Source: Marsupella aquatica (taxonomy: Eukaryota > Marchantiophyta). From it: 64,000 nt of DNA. The notes below the pieces were generated by a model. That model did no database searches. It was not told where the DNA came from and worked only from the letters and a program-made list of their open reading frames with translations. This document shows, one piece after another, positions 11,591-24,466 of the stretch. The number at the start of each line of letters is the position of its first letter. Within the stretch, counting starts at the first letter, position 1. A program made the translations under genes and the position numbers. The stretch spans positions 372,001 through 436,000 of the forward strand of contig OZ316898.1 of assembly GCA_973895155.1 (NCBI GenBank), written 5' to 3'.

Positions 11591-12940
11591 TTTAAACTGT
11601 CTCGCCGGCACTGGTTACGACCGTCACCGTGCTTCCCCAACTCCAACCTAAATTGTCTAGTTTGAAAAACACGGCAACAAGTTGTGAGTAACGTAATTTG
11701 ATTGAACGCAGAAAGATTCCTGCGAACAGCGCAGTGCAAGCCAAAGCTTCTGGCCACTTAAGCAAAAGCCGACGAAATCTGTAACAAACAGTCGGACCGA
11801 ACACATAGAGTCACCTAAGCATTCAAGAACCTGGATTGCCCTGATACAAGATCTCACATGGACGAATCGCTATTAACAAATCTGAGTTAATCTCCGTAGA
11901 CCTTGACCCGGAAGAACCGGCAAGGACCGAAGAATTCGATGGTAGATTGAAACGAGCTCCACTCAGGGATAAACCGAAGGAAGAATTGGTCTCGCTCAGA
12001 AGGAAGTAAGACTTCTCACAGGGCAAATACAGGGAAATGCGTTGAAGAACATAAAGCCGACCAGAACGACGGATGGAGGCGAGGGATGGAGGTTAATTCA
12101 GTAGTGGGAACGCAAAGCTGCAGGTACTGGCTACACAAGACCAGTTGACAGATCTGAGGCCAAAGACCAGCATCGATGGAGGAAGGCTATTACCAGAAGT
12201 CTTCGATGATCGGCGAAGTCCGTATTGAGCTACCAGCAGAAGGTAACAGAAGTGGAGGACCTGAGCCGTCGATCAAATTACAGTCCTTCCTTCCACCATT
12301 CTCTTCTTGAATCTGAAAACCGTGTCAATTCTCCCGCGAAATAACAGGTCCCATGCTCAAATCTCCTCCTTAGAGAGAATTCATCTAATTGGTAAAGTGC
12401 GAATCCATTAGTAGGGAATACCGGCTACCTTCAAAACCGCGAATGGAGACGGAACGAGGAAAGAAGAAGACGTCATAAACAATCAATCTGACTCACTTCC
12501 AAATTTTATCGCGTTGATCGTGATGGCGAAAACCCTAGAACGACGCGATCTGATATTATTCGGCTCACTCTGTCAACTGCCGCGTCTCACAGTTTTCTCA
12601 TGGATATCAAAACGACAGAGGAAATGGCTGGGCAGCGTGCAACAACGGAATAACGCGCACAATTGTACGCCCCCTTGGTTTTCCTTGAATGAGCACTTTT
12701 CTTCTAGTGGGGCTTCTTTCTTTGAACTCAAGACACTCCAGCATTCCTGCAGATTTTCCTTGAAAGAGCGCTTTGCGTCTTTGCGGGCTTTCTTTCTTTC
12801 AACTCAAGAGGCAGCATTCCTGCCACGCTGGAGAGCCTATTATTGCGGATCCTCCGAAATAGCAAACGGTACCCAAGCTACGCACTCGACCTCGAGTCCT
12901 ACTATGTTTTATATTCTTGGTTACTAACTCAATATTAGTG
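11591..12940. other. VPS2 upstream region with a local duplication
   Basis: This holds the presumed VPS2 5' UTR and promoter on the minus strand; a 5' UTR intron is possible but not proven. A local imperfect duplication lies at about 12678-12825. Its copies share TTTTCCTTGAA, GGGCTTTCTTTCTTT-like and AACTCAAGA segments. A plus-strand open frame at 12514-12927 has no recognisable domain and is not called as a gene. Confidence 0.5.
12530..12538 (+). promoter_or_regulatory. Telo-box-like motif, weak
   Basis: AAACCCTAG resembles the plant telo-box (AAACCCTA) found in promoters of growth-related genes. It lies about 0.95 kb upstream of the VPS2 start codon. A nine-base match has a real chance of being accidental. 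Confidence 0.25.
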
Positions 12941-12949
12941 CATTGCACA

Positions 12950-13517
12950 AAAGATGTCATGCAGAAAAAAGATATCTTGATGCCCTAGATATCATTAAAC
13001 AAAATTCATATCACCCAAAAGGTCATTAAAAGAAAAGACATAGTGTCGCCCAAGATGTCATTAAACAAAAAGATGTTGTGTCGCCCAAAATATAGTGAAT
13101 AAGCAAAAAGATGTTGTGTTGCCCAAGATGTCGTTAAAAGAAAAGATATTGTGTCCCCAAGATGTAGTTAAATCACCACTGTCCATATAAAAGGAAAATT
13201 GTCAAGTACTTACACACTTTTCCACATTTCTCTCCTCTAGGGTGACTTTGCTCCACAATTTCAGGAAAAACAAATTGGTGAAACCTAGTGGATCCAGGTT
13301 TTGTCATGGACAGTGGCACTTTAAGCAAAAAGATGATTTGTCGCCCAAGATTTTGTTAAGCAAAGAGATGTCATGCCGCCCAAGATGTTGTTAAGAGAAA
13401 AGATTTTGTGTTACCCAATATGTTGTTAAGAGAAAGATGTCGTTAATATAAAAATATTGTTAAGGAAAAAGATTTTGTTAAGTACAAAATGGTCAATAAG
13501 CAAAAGGATGTCGTTAG
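12950..13517. repeat. Degenerate tandem repeats, about 40-bp unit
   Basis: A run of imperfect units built from AAGATGTTGTGTCGCCCAAG, spaced by (T)TAAGCAAAA or TTAAAAGAAAA. More than ten partial copies are visible by eye. It lies directly downstream (minus strand) of the Helitron-type helicase fragment and may be the tail of that element. No end motif (CTRR plus hairpin) was confirmed. Confidence 0.65.
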
Positions 13518-14852
13518 TCATAGATGTTGTGAAGTAAAACATGTTAAGTACCAAAGTGAAAGAGAAGCGAAGTCACTTTGAAATTTGTTGTTGAAGAGAA
13601 TACACATGGTCAGATCTTTATTCCTGTAGTAGGAAACTTCATCATATACAACATTTTTGGTCAACTTTGTTTCTCCATCTTCACTATATGGAAGTAACAC
13701 TTTAATGCTTGTAGGACAAGTTGCTCTTGAAAAAGCAACATACAATTGACCACGACTAAATATCAACTTAGAAACTTGCAATCCTACATGTTCTAAAGTT
13801 TTACCTTGTGCCTTATCAATAGTCATTGCATATACCACTTGAACCGAGAATTGGACTCTTTGCAACATGAAAGGAGATCCCTCATATGATGTCAATGGAA
13901 TATGTGGTATGAACATTATGCTCCCTGCATGTTTGCCTGCAAGAACCACCGCCTCTCTTATTGTATGTACTATGAGTTGTGTCTCATACATAATCCTGTA
14001 GTGAAGTCAACATTACATAAAAGAATAACACGACATCCAACCTTAAGTATCAGCTTGTGCAGAGGCAAGTCGTTGGGTGTGAGCATATTCAAGAACTCAG
14101 TAGGGTAAAAGTCACATCTTTTCAATTTGATCGGGGCGATCTATACTTAAAAAGGTGTGCGCATCTCCTATGAGCCCTTCCAATATTAAACTATTGATCT
14201 TCAGTGTCTCCTTGTTTGTTGGTGCCAATATTGTTCTCTCGCTTAGGAACTTGCCATCATTCAATATTCTTTAGCGATGGATGAATTGCACAAATCAAGG
14301 AGTTGGTATCAACAATGTTCTCCACCAGAGATGGCGGGACCATAATCATGTTATTTAACGCTCCTTGCTTTGGCAATTTATCATCCTCGAGTTGAAGGAG
14401 CCATTTTTGAAAAGTCTGGTTCCCAAACTCAATTGAAGTTGATGTACTATGTGCACACATATTCTTCATTAGCTTGAATGTTTTTGCAAAGTGCCAAATA
14501 TGAGATTTCTTCAAGCATCCTTCAACAATTTGTGCACGGCTTGCTCTTGCCTTCATTGGCAACACTTCTCGAAAGTCCCTTGCAAATGCAACCACCAGTC
14601 CCCCAAACTTTTGGTTGTCTTCTCTTATGTCGTGAAGTGTTCTTTCAAGCGCCTCCATATCATGCCGAGGAACCATAGGTGCTTCTTTCCATAGAATGAA
14701 GACTGCCCTTGCAATAATTCAGCAGGCTCCACTTGCTTTTTCACGTTGCATAGTGATTGAGCATCAGGATTTAGAGGAAGCTTAAATCTTGAATGTGTCG
14801 TGCAACCACCATCTAACAACAAACTTGCAATTCCAGAATAGGCCATAGCCAA
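13518..14852 (-). pseudogene. Helitron-type PIF1 helicase fragment
   Basis: Three minus-strand pieces cover the C-terminal half of a PIF1-like DNA helicase of the kind carried by Helitrons. 14625-14852 has SGIASLLLDGGCTTHSRFK (family form SGIAA-LL-GG-T-HS-FK). 14257-14676 has FGGLVVAFARDFREVLP, normally FGG-V---GGDFRQ-LP, so the GGD is altered. 13518-13991 has the motif V/VI region AMTIDKAQGKTLEHVGL and QLYVAFSRAT. The pieces are in different frames with stops between, and the Walker A region and Rep domain are missing. CACTA-1 is inserted immediately upstream at 14891. Confidence 0.88.
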
Positions 14853-14890
14853 TCCCCATCACTTGGCTTAATTTGCTAATGCCAAAACCC

Positions 14891-15215
14891 CACTAGAAGA
14901 ATCCGAGGTGAACTGAGACCGCAATATGTGACTCATTTTGGCTCATGTGACTTCATTGTGACTCAACGTGACTTGACCCACGCTGTGACCCTTGGAGTTG
15001 CAAAAGTTGAGACCAAAAAATGGAAGTCACTATTGATACTGGGCTTTGCAACTCGCTTGATACCCATTTGTGACTGATCTGTGACTTTATTGTGGAGTCT
15101 AGCCTTGTTTCGACGTGACTGCAATATGACTTCAGCGAGTCACATCGTAAGTCACAAACATGACTTACCCGCATTCAACAACGACTAGCGTGTGACTATT
15201 TAGTGTCACAGGAGA
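14891..15215. repeat. CACTA-1 left terminal and subterminal repeats
   Basis: About a dozen copies of GTGACT or AGTCAC, in both orientations, are packed into the first 325 bp. Dense short motifs next to the terminal inverted repeat are the usual binding sites of the TNP1/TnpA-type protein in En/Spm elements. The right end (about 42360-42555) has fewer, more diverged copies, for example ACAAGTCACATA. Confidence 0.85.
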
Positions 15216-15740
15216 GACCAATGGAGACCCTGGCCCGCGTCACACAACAGAACCATTTGGGACTCTATATACTCATGTTTATAACTAATAAGGTTCACAT
15301 GCAAGTTATAACCATGACTAATGAACACAGAGGGACAGTTCATAAGGAGAGAGAGCACTCGACATTACAATACATAGAAACCTGATGTTCTAACTTTAGA
15401 AATATAACACATTGAATACAAGAAATGAACATAGCATGAATGACATCCACATGAAACAAAGCATCATATAAGCAGATCCTACATAAAACATTCATAAGAA
15501 TTAAACACAATCACAATCTTGCTAAAAAAGGAAGATCATTTGAATTCCAATGGAATAGTTTACAATGTGATCAATGTAATTCAGACAAAATAAGAACTCA
15601 TAATTGATGACTGTAGGATGAGATAACTGAAAGCACATGCATGATACTATGAATCTCCAAGAGGACATGATTCTTGTACTGCTTCTTGACATCTAAAATC
15701 TACATAACATGACTCACACTACAAACAAATAATGGCATGA
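15203..15740. other. CACTA-1 noncoding stretch
   Basis: AT-rich sequence between the subterminal repeats and the stop codon of the TNP1-like gene. I see no coding signal. It probably includes the 3' UTR of the minus-strand transcript. Confidence 0.5.
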
Positions 15741-15745
15741 CATTG

Positions 15746-18700
15746 TTATGGATCCTCTATGAACTTGCTTGGCCATAATACCAAAGAACCTGCAGCATCT
15801 CCAAGTGTCTTTTGAGGAGGATCATCATTTGTGTTTGGAATGGGAAGGACAGCTTTAGGTTTCACTAGTAATGTGACTAACACTACTGAATAACCTGGGG
15901 GAATCCTCTTGCCATGGAACGTTGTGGAACCAACCTGCACTCTGCCAAATCCTACTCGTGTTCCACTCTCATCAACAGCTAACAAGCCACTTTGTCCCTC
16001 AACATTAGGTGCTTTCCCCACTTCCACCTTAGATCTTTCTGCCAACACCGTTCTTGGAGGTTTGTATGAAACCTTTGACGTGGCTCTGCTCCCACCAGCA
16101 GACTTGCTTCGTGTGCGCATGCTTCCTCTCTTCACAGTAGTGAAGCTAGGCTCAGTAGGTTCCTCTGTTAGGACTGTCATAGTAGCAGGTTCATCACCTG
16201 GGAGTGTCATACCAACTAACTCTTTGGTTGGATTTATCTCAACAAGAGGCACACCTGTCATTGAGAATGATACATTCTGCAAATCATTTATCTCTGCAAT
16301 GGAGTCAAGATCTACATAGCATGAATCTGGCTCAATGGTATCATTGTCATGCTTGCTGATATCCTCATTTGCCCCAACATTGATATCATCCACTCCCTTG
16401 CCAATGTCATCCTCATCCAAACATGGTTGACTGCCCTCTGTCAAACAAGTTGCTTGTACAGACTGCAACTTTGTTGCCTCTAAATTACAGCGAGTATTTG
16501 CCAGGTGCTCATACTTCTTCTTTGTAGCACCTGTCTTATTCTCTATGGACACAACAACCACAATATATGTTACTGAAAATAACACATTCAACAAACAATG
16601 TCAATTCAAACTATACATTTAATAATCATATCCCACACAGTTGTAAAGGCCTTACCTTCAAGCCTACATGTCGTTGGCATGCCAGAAGAGTGCATCAACT
16701 TTGCCACCTCAAGTGGTGATGGTGGAACTCCTGCAGAATTGGAATCAATTTTATCTCTCACCGACACAACAGCTTCCATTAATGTCTTGAAGTTCACATG
16801 GAACAAGTCAGTCAATGAATTCAAACGTTCATTGATCTCTGGAAGACATGTTTCGACAGCCTTCAAACGACCACTTATCTCTGTAAGTGAAGATCCACCT
16901 CCCTACATGACACAGGGGTATAGGTTCAATCACTCCATATGAAATGTTGGGCAATATATGCACAATCAATGTTATATACAGTGTACACCTGAAATTCAAC
17001 ACAGGTCATTCAATTACCAATCAGAACTCATATAACTTACATGCTTGGAGGATTCAGATGCACCATCTTGAGCCCGGGTGTTCACAATTTCAGCCCTCAA
17101 CTCTTCTTTTGAAGGGCTTTGCCCCAATTGGGCTTTCTGCACATGCATGGCAAACACAAGTTATCGATCAATATTCAGGGAACGTACACTAAAAAACAAA
17201 GTTTACATGTATGGGTTTACACTAAAAAACAGTACATAGTGTAGCATAAATTACATAGCTAGACCATTCATTCTTACCAAACGTTTAGCTGTCGGTGCAG
17301 TGTCGGTCCTTCGTGTCAGATTAGGGTTCTGAACACTCAACCTGGCCTCGGTCATCTGTGAACTCTTCTTTTTTGAAGCATCTGTTACAAAATAAGCTAC
17401 TAACCTTGCCCACACTTTATCATCACAACTGGCTGGTGGAGGCATATCTGGCTTCTCCCCACCTTCCTTCCAAGCCTTATGCATTCTCCACCTCTCTTGC
17501 TTGATGATTTTACCTGTTGTACTCTCTAGGCAACCTATGTCCACGCCATCATCACTGCCCACATAATTCCATTTGGCAGCAACATTTTCACATACAGTCT
17601 TCCAATCTTTTGGATGCTGTTTTTTAAAATTAATAACACTCACATCTAACCAACGCAATACTTCAGCTTTCAAATCAGCATGCCATCGGTTCTTGCGAGG
17701 ACACTCAGCATCCACCCATTGTCTCTCATTCAACTTTATGTTCCCTTTCTTTGTCACCTCCCCTCGTGCACTGCTCTCGGTAGTACTGGGCGTTGTATTG
17801 GCCACCCCTTCATTCACCCTACCTGGGGTTCTGAAGCCACCTGGGAAAATACAATGCCATTCATGCTTGAGAACTACATATAGCAGAATGGATGACGGCA
17901 ACATTCAATGCTTCACTTCAAGAAAAATTCTTCAAACATACATACCTGTAGCTCTACCTGTAGATGCCTGTGCAGGGACTGCACTCTAAAATTGTTGCGA
18001 CCCTAGACCACCTGTCCAGCCTAGTACAGGGGCCGGATGATGTCACTTTCTAGGTATGTGTGAGCAAACATATGTACTGAAAACTAAGTACAAACTGTAG
18101 GAAAACAACTGAACATTCGCCGACATACCTGTCCCCCTTCCGTGCTGCATCTGCATAGGGGCATTAGTGAATACTTGAGTCGATGGTTCGACTGTCCAAC
18201 CTGCACACATACATTTTCTATCATTATACATGTGCAGAGTCCCCCCCACGTGAATGGACTCCACATATAATGAGTTCTTCCATTGCTGACAAGATCAGAC
18301 ATTACCTGCCCCTCTTCCAGCGTTTGTAGGTACTGTATTTTGATATCCCTGCCAATTACCTTCACCACCTTTCCAACCTTGTTCATTCCATGACCCACCA
18401 CCATCCTCCCAACCTGGTTCAACCCATGTCTGTCCTTGTGGACATTGGAACTGATCATTACTAGCATTTGCCCAATCAGGTTGGGCAGAATCTGCATGCA
18501 ATGGCAGGTGGACAGAATTTCATGTTGTCTGAATCCAATACATCCCAAACAATGTCAAAAATTGATATGCAGTCTGAAATTCAGGAATGCCATGCCTTCA
18601 CAAAGAACTGGCATATAGATATATACTCACATCCCCATGGTTGAGGTGGACGTCCATACCCACGAGATTGTGGGTTAATTTGGACCTGCTCTGCCTCTAC

Positions 18701-19540
18701 CACGGGCATAACCTAGAGCTTGCCCCCTGCCATAGTATTGGGCACCAGCCTGGGATCTACCACTACTACCACCTCGCCAACCTTGATCAGAGGTCAGCCC
18801 CCCCTGCTGGTATGGTGCATGCACAGGCTTCGAAGGCAAAACAGAACTGGCAGGACGCTGCATCACATCACCAACTACAATGTCAGGAACTAAGCAAGGT
18901 ACATATGTGTAGTACTGAACATATGAAACCTCTAAACAAGAGTTTTTAACTCAAAACCTTGTTGGGAAAACTACTTACCTGTTTCTTTTGGGGCTGCTCT
19001 GCAATGTATTCATCTTCATAACCCCCATCCTCATCCATTTCCTCTGGAAAATACTCATCATCTGCATCTTCTTGTCTAGTGTCTGCACCCACCTGTGCAA
19101 CATCAATGTCATCTCCACATTCTGCCATTGTAGGTACGACCTTCTTGCTCAACCTGTCACTCCAACGCACAGGCCCAGAGATAGTGCTGGTCACCCTTCT
19201 TGCGTACTCCTTTTGTTTCTTTGAAAATGGTGTGGCTCTGCGACATTCCAATATGAGAATACAGTCACAATTTCAGTGCCACATTGAACTATTCATGTCA
19301 CACAAACTCAGCGGAGGGGTGTAGTTGAGAATCGTTCCCTTACAATTCAACCACATCCTTTTCCAGATCCAGTTCTGCGATTTTGGCTTTCACGTATGCT
19401 CGTTGTTCCATAGCTTTCCTTTCATACTCACACATCTCTGTGTCACTCTGTTCCATCCTACTGGACCACAAAAACATATCATCTATGGTCACCCCGTATA
19501 ACACAATGCAACCACAATCACTAGGCATCCATCCATACAT
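15746..19540 (-). CDS. TNP1-like CACTA protein, multi-exon
   Basis: A minus-strand split gene whose product should bind the subterminal repeats. The last exon (stop near 15746, start near 16540) ends in a block resembling the En/Spm TNP1 C-terminal domain: FHGKRIPPGYSVVLVT, then TLGDAAGSLVLWPSKFI. Exon 17278-17840 has clear splice borders and carries a Transposase_24-type domain (KWNYVGSDD, ERWRMHKAWKEGG, VWARLVAYFVTDASKKKS). Further likely exons lie at 16606-16866 (helical), about 18295-18501 and 18675-18866 (Gly/Trp/Gln-rich), 18946-19251 (basic then acidic) and 19340-19540 (Glu/Lys-rich, coiled-coil-like). The complete exon chain was not solved. It lies downstream of TNP2 in the same orientation, as usual for CACTA. 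Confidence 0.72.
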
Positions 19541-19612
19541 CTGTGTTGCTTCAGAATTACTTTATTACACATCCTTCCCCTCACTAATGTCCATGCAAAC
19601 AATTCACATTAC

Positions 19613-22600
19613 TCATGGCACAGGCACACTGTTGGCATCTGCATCTCTGAATTCGCCTCCTTCAGCAAATGCATCTACCCTTGTCACAGGAATGAAGTCC
19701 CCGCTATCATGAACTACAGACACTTGGTCTGAACGCCGACGATCAAAGGCACTATGAGAGTGTAAATGAAACTCAAGGTTTGATCCTTCCATCCGACGTT
19801 GCCTGGCCTGTTTATGACACACTACACGCCAACCTGGGGAGTCTTCCACATCCAGGAAGAAAGCTTGCTCCACCTGACTAGGAAACACAAATGGCTCAGA
19901 CCATTCGGGCAATTTCCCTCTGAAATTGGCCAGCAAGAAACCGTCGTTGTCTCTCTTCATGGTAGCCCTGTTACCAAGCCAATCCTGCCGCACCCATGAA
20001 CCTTTCATAAGAATCACAGGACTGGACACCGCCCCATAGTCCAGAGCCCATATGTCAACTAATTCTCCCACATATCCCATCTCCATCCAGGCCCTGTCGT
20101 GATTGTAGCTCTATTGCTCAAATACAGTGATGAGCCCGTAGTCATTCGTCACCCTGTAGGCACTGTCACCATCCTTCACTCGGAAGTGATTCCCATATGC
20201 TCTCATCCGTTTGTAAGTCTTCACTTTCAGGCTAGGGGCATTAGACAGTAGGTAAACATCTGCATCCATGTCTGGGTGGGTCTCGTGATGCTCTCTAATT
20301 GCCACTCTGATCCACTCCATGAAACCTGGAAAAGTTGTTCCTGCAGTGGGATGGGCCGCCTTCAATGACTCATACTCCCTGAACGAACAACCACACAGCA
20401 TTAGCTTGGGTAAACATGAACAGGCTGAAGGAGAAAACCACACGAACACAACATTTAAGCTCATGAACTGGATTATAGCACATGTATGCACTCACTGTAT
20501 CCAGGGTTCCATCACCACAGTGTTGTGCAATACAAAGTCATGTGCCAAGTCTCTCATAGATATGGTCAGGTTCTTTGTGGTTGCAGCCCCTTCCAGTACT
20601 TCACCTATCACCCCTTCCTCCTCATCAGAATTCCACACCCTGGTCTTCACATGCTCATATTGTGCTATGTATTCGGTCATAAATCCCAGAGTCTCATCCT
20701 TGATGTAACCTTTAGCCATGCTTGCTTCAGGTTTGTAATATGTTCTCACGTGACCTTTGAGTAGCTTCATGTACCGTTCCAAAGGATACAACCAACGAGC
20801 ACTCACAGGCCCAAATTGGTGTAGCTCTTCCACAACATGGACAAGTAGGTGGGTCATGACATCAAAAAATGCAGGAGGAAAATAAATCTCCAGGTCACAC
20901 AGCACCTGAGCGACATCTTCTGTCAGTTGTGGGAAGTGTGTTTCATCCCAAACCTTCACACAAATACGACGAAACACATCACTGAGTCGCATGATCACAG
21001 TACGAACAGGCTTCTGCAACAGGCCCCTCAGGCATAAAGGCAACACCTGTTGCATCAACATATGGTAGTCATGGCTTTTCATACTACCAAGCTTTCTAGT
21101 CATGATATGCTTCTTGAAAGCACTGCCATAGTTTGAAGGAACCTTCAAAGAACTCAACCTCTGCACAAATAGTTCCCACTCTATGTCTGTCAGAACATAG
21201 GGCGCTTGGTACTTCAAGAGCACATCAGCTCTGTGGGCATGTGGCCTCAACCAAAGATGGGGTTTCATTCCCCTCTGTTCAAGATCCAATCTCACTGAAC
21301 CAGTGTCTTTCTCTCCACACAAGAATCTGAGTAGACTCTCACAAATATTCTTTTCAATGTGCATAACATCAATGTTATGTTTGCTTGGCTCAAACTCCTG
21401 CATCGTTGCAATGCAAAAGCATCAGGAAATGCCTCAAGTTTAGTCTCTCTCTTCGAAATGAATGCACATGCTCTGAACCAAAACATGTATCCCAATTAGC
21501 ATCAACTCCAAGAGGCTTACCCTCCAGTACTTGAGCTCCAAGTCCAATATGCTCAGTCTTTTTACACCATATCGCTTTATTGGATCACTCACTCCATCTT
21601 CCCTGCCCCCTCGTTTGATATAGTCATCCCTCAGTGCTCCCCACTGCCTGATCTCCTCTTTGGTCACTCGTGCCGGGGGTCCACGTTGCTCAATCTCATT
21701 GCCAAAGTGTGCAATCAGTGCCTGTCTTTCTCTGTAAGGGTGATCTGCCTTCAGAAAACAACGATGGCCCATGTATATCACTTTCTGCAGGGCTCTGGAG
21801 TACTCACTGGTGACATTGCGCCCACAGATAGTACAAGCACAATATCCTTTTGTTGTTTGGCCTGATATCATCCCATGGGCTGGGTAGTCAGCTATAGTCA
21901 GAATGACAATGGCTCTAAGGATGAATGGGTTTAACCTCCCAAGCCTCTGTAGGACATCATATGTGAGAACTCCTTCCTCCCAAAGCTTTCTCAATTCCTC
22001 CACTAGGGGAGCCAGAAACACATCTATGTTGGCAGATACAGCACTGTCTGGCCCTGGTATCAGTAGGACCATCAGAACAAAAAATCGCTTTGTAGTCATC
22101 CAAGGAGGAAGGTTATAATTCAAAATAGTTACAGGCCAGCACGAAAATTTGTTGTTCTTGTCTCCAAATGGGTTTACCCCATCCAATGACAGCCCAAGTC
22201 TGACATTCCTCGGCTCAGCAGCAAATTCGGGATACATCTCATCTATGAGTTTCCATTGCCTTGAATCTGCAGCATGTCGTTGTAGCCCATCATCACTTTT
22301 CTTGTCAGTTGCCCAAGTCATCATCTCCGAGATGGCATGGCTTCTGAACATCCGCTGAAGTCTGGGAATGAGTGGAAAATGACGAAGTACCTTGGCGGGA
22401 ACCATAGACTTTCCTGAGTTCCGATACCTTTGCTTCCCACACTTAGGGCATGTCAACGATTCTTTATACTCCTTTTTGAAAAGAACATGCCCATCAGGAC
22501 AGGCATGGATCGAATCATAGTTCAATCCAAGATTAGATATGCATCTTTTTGCCTCGTACATGTTCTTGGGCAAAATATTACCATCTGGTAGCACAGTTGT

Positions 22601-23344
22601 TCGCAAGAATGCCAACAACTCAGAAACCAAAACGTTGGGGACATTGTGGTTGCCGCAAATGTTCAGGAACATGATGACAAATCCCAGTTTAGAACATTTG
22701 CTACCGGGGTACAAAGACTTCCTGCCTTCCTGTATTTGCAGGGGAGAGCCAAACATCCCATCATGCCCAGGGGTTTCCTGCCCTATCTCAAACTCATCAA
22801 GAGGCTCTTCGACAGGGGGCACACTTGCATCTGCAGCCGTATCCTCTTCGTTGTCCAGCCCGTCATGAAATGCATCCAAGTCTTGGAAGATGTCTCTCAC
22901 CATCTCTTCCACATGAATTCCTTCGTCACGTGGTGCTGCCTGAGCACCATCCCGTTGGAGAGCTGACAACCCACAGAGACCAGCTACAACATTTTCAAAT
23001 GCACCAGGCAGAACCTCACTTGCCCGTCTTGCAGCATTGGCAGCATCAAATTCTAACCTCCACTCCTCATCGAAAGAATCTTCCTCTGCAGGATCATTCC
23101 AAACTCGATGTCGTGGATCTCTTCCATGAACCGCGATATGCCGCCAAACCTCATTCAGACCCCTGGTACGGGATCCTTGGCAGATTGCACAAGGACATCT
23201 CATCCTACTGGCTCCTGAAAGTCTGGTTCGTAACCTTTCACGTTGCCAAAGCTTATTATCATGGCGTGATATCCTTGTGGGATGATGCAAAGGCAGTGCC
23301 TGTGCCCTGGGCTGGGTCTGGGGAGGGTGGTGACCAGGGTGCAT
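19613..23344 (-). CDS. TNP2-like CACTA transposase, three exons
   Basis: The catalytic transposase of CACTA-1. Start ATG 23342-23344. Exon 1 is 21521-23344, exon 2 20496-21397, exon 3 19613-20378. Both introns have GT-AG ends and the joins keep frame. Exon 1 has a Transposase-associated zinc domain (CPCAICQGSRTRGLNEVWRH), then a CPKCGKQRY knuckle and the Transposase_21 core (LGLSLDGVNPFG, WPVTILNYNLPPWM, LIPGPDSA). Exon 2 starts EFEPSKHNIDVMHIEKN and contains the DUF4218 block (FPPAFFDVMTHLLVHVVEEL, RWLYPLERYMK). Exon 3 has the YGLITVFEQ segment, an in-frame TAG near 20111, then ELVDIWALDYG. The TAG fits a decayed CAG. Confidence 0.88.
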
Positions 23345-23777
23345 TGTAACAGGCTGGGAGCTCTACAGTCATGGACAGCAGTGAACAAGGATGCCTAATG
23401 GTGGTATTTGTGTTCCATATATCCCTGACTGTATCTGCCAAAAGAGTTAACATAACGTGTACTAAATTCTCACAAACCCTAAACCACCCCAAAAGAAAAA
23501 AACAGGTTCGCAAGTAGTGTACCTATTGTCAAGTGAATGACACAAAATTCCTAAATGTTGGAGGGTGTCACCACCTCCTCCGCTGTCCTCAAATGTACCG
23601 CCTCTGCATGTACGTTTATAGTGACACCCCCAGGCAGCAGGAAACAACAATCCGCCAACAGTAAAATAAGCCCAACTGCCACCAACCATAACAAGGTACA
23701 TTAGTTCAAAGATCACATTTATTTCAATGATCTGATTTATACAAAAAAACTTGTGTCCAAATTGATGCTACTACTCC

Positions 23778-24466
23778 TCACTCTGATTCAAAATCGCTAA
23801 TGACCCATTCCTCACTTGTTGTCTCATAGTCCTCTCTGTAAGGATCCTGACCCTTCCGTGGCCAGGCCTCAAAAAGATCATAGTCCATTGGGTTTTGACG
23901 CTTCCCAGCTGCTACTGATTCCACAAGCCAAGCATATGAAACCACAAACACATTATGGGACATGACATAAAAGCGAATGTCTCCCTTCCCAAACTTGCGG
24001 CAGGCTTTGGGATATGACTTAGTAATGACATGAGTGGTGTCCTCTGTTATATTCTCCTCCACTGTCCCACCTAGGTCAAGCACTGTGGACTTGTACACTT
24101 TGCACTTAACCTCTCCAATTCCCGCCTCCACAAATACCATGCTCAGCCCTTTTAGAATGGGGGTTGGTTGCTTCGTCTCCTCAGCCAACATACTCTTCAG
24201 CCTTGTAGAGCTCTGTCCTTTGTTGAGTACAGGTCCATATTGGAGATCAGCAAGCCGTGCCTTTGCTTCCCAGACTTCTTGTTCAGCCCAAGCTGATGCA
24301 GTAGCTTCTTCATCCTCCCACAACTCATATTGCTCAGTATCCTGTACAATCTTATGTGCTATGGAATCTGTGATCCAAGAGGCCTCAACTACTTTTAGGC
24401 CTTGCTTAGTAATTGCAGAATTCATGTAGGACCATGACCACTTCTTTATCATTGATAGCCATGTCC
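23778..24466 (-). CDS. BRCT-domain reading frame within CACTA-1
   Basis: An open minus-strand frame of about 229 codons, apparently an exon starting after an AG acceptor at 24466. The first in-frame ATG is 24450-24452. The N-terminal segment GLKVVEASWITDSI looks like the end of one BRCT repeat (the conserved Trp helix). After a Glu/Ala-rich linker, a full BRCT-like fold can be traced: ILKGLSMVFVEAG, VLDLGGTVEENITEDTTHVI, then FVVSYAWLVESVAAGKR. The C-terminus is acidic. BRCT domains bind phosphopeptides in DNA-repair proteins. It lies upstream of TNP2 on the same strand and has no internal stops. The BRCT call is by pattern only, and an upstream exon is missing. Confidence 0.6.

Noticed and set aside
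12691-12720. CTTCTAGTG at 12701-12709, same as the CACTA-1 right-end core
   Set aside because: It lies in a local duplication of unrelated sequence, lacks the TGAGACC and GTGACT follow-up, and has no partner left end.
12514-12927. Open frame of 137 codons upstream of VPS2
   Set aside because: It crosses a local DNA duplication, has no recognisable domain, and the plus strand here is the VPS2 upstream region.
13000-13500. Possible CRISPR-like array
   Set aside because: Units are degenerate and contiguous without unique spacers of fixed length, and the context is a plant genome.
22539-23349. Plus-strand frames over the TNP2 exon
   Set aside because: Shadows of the minus-strand transposase, with composition explained by its codons.
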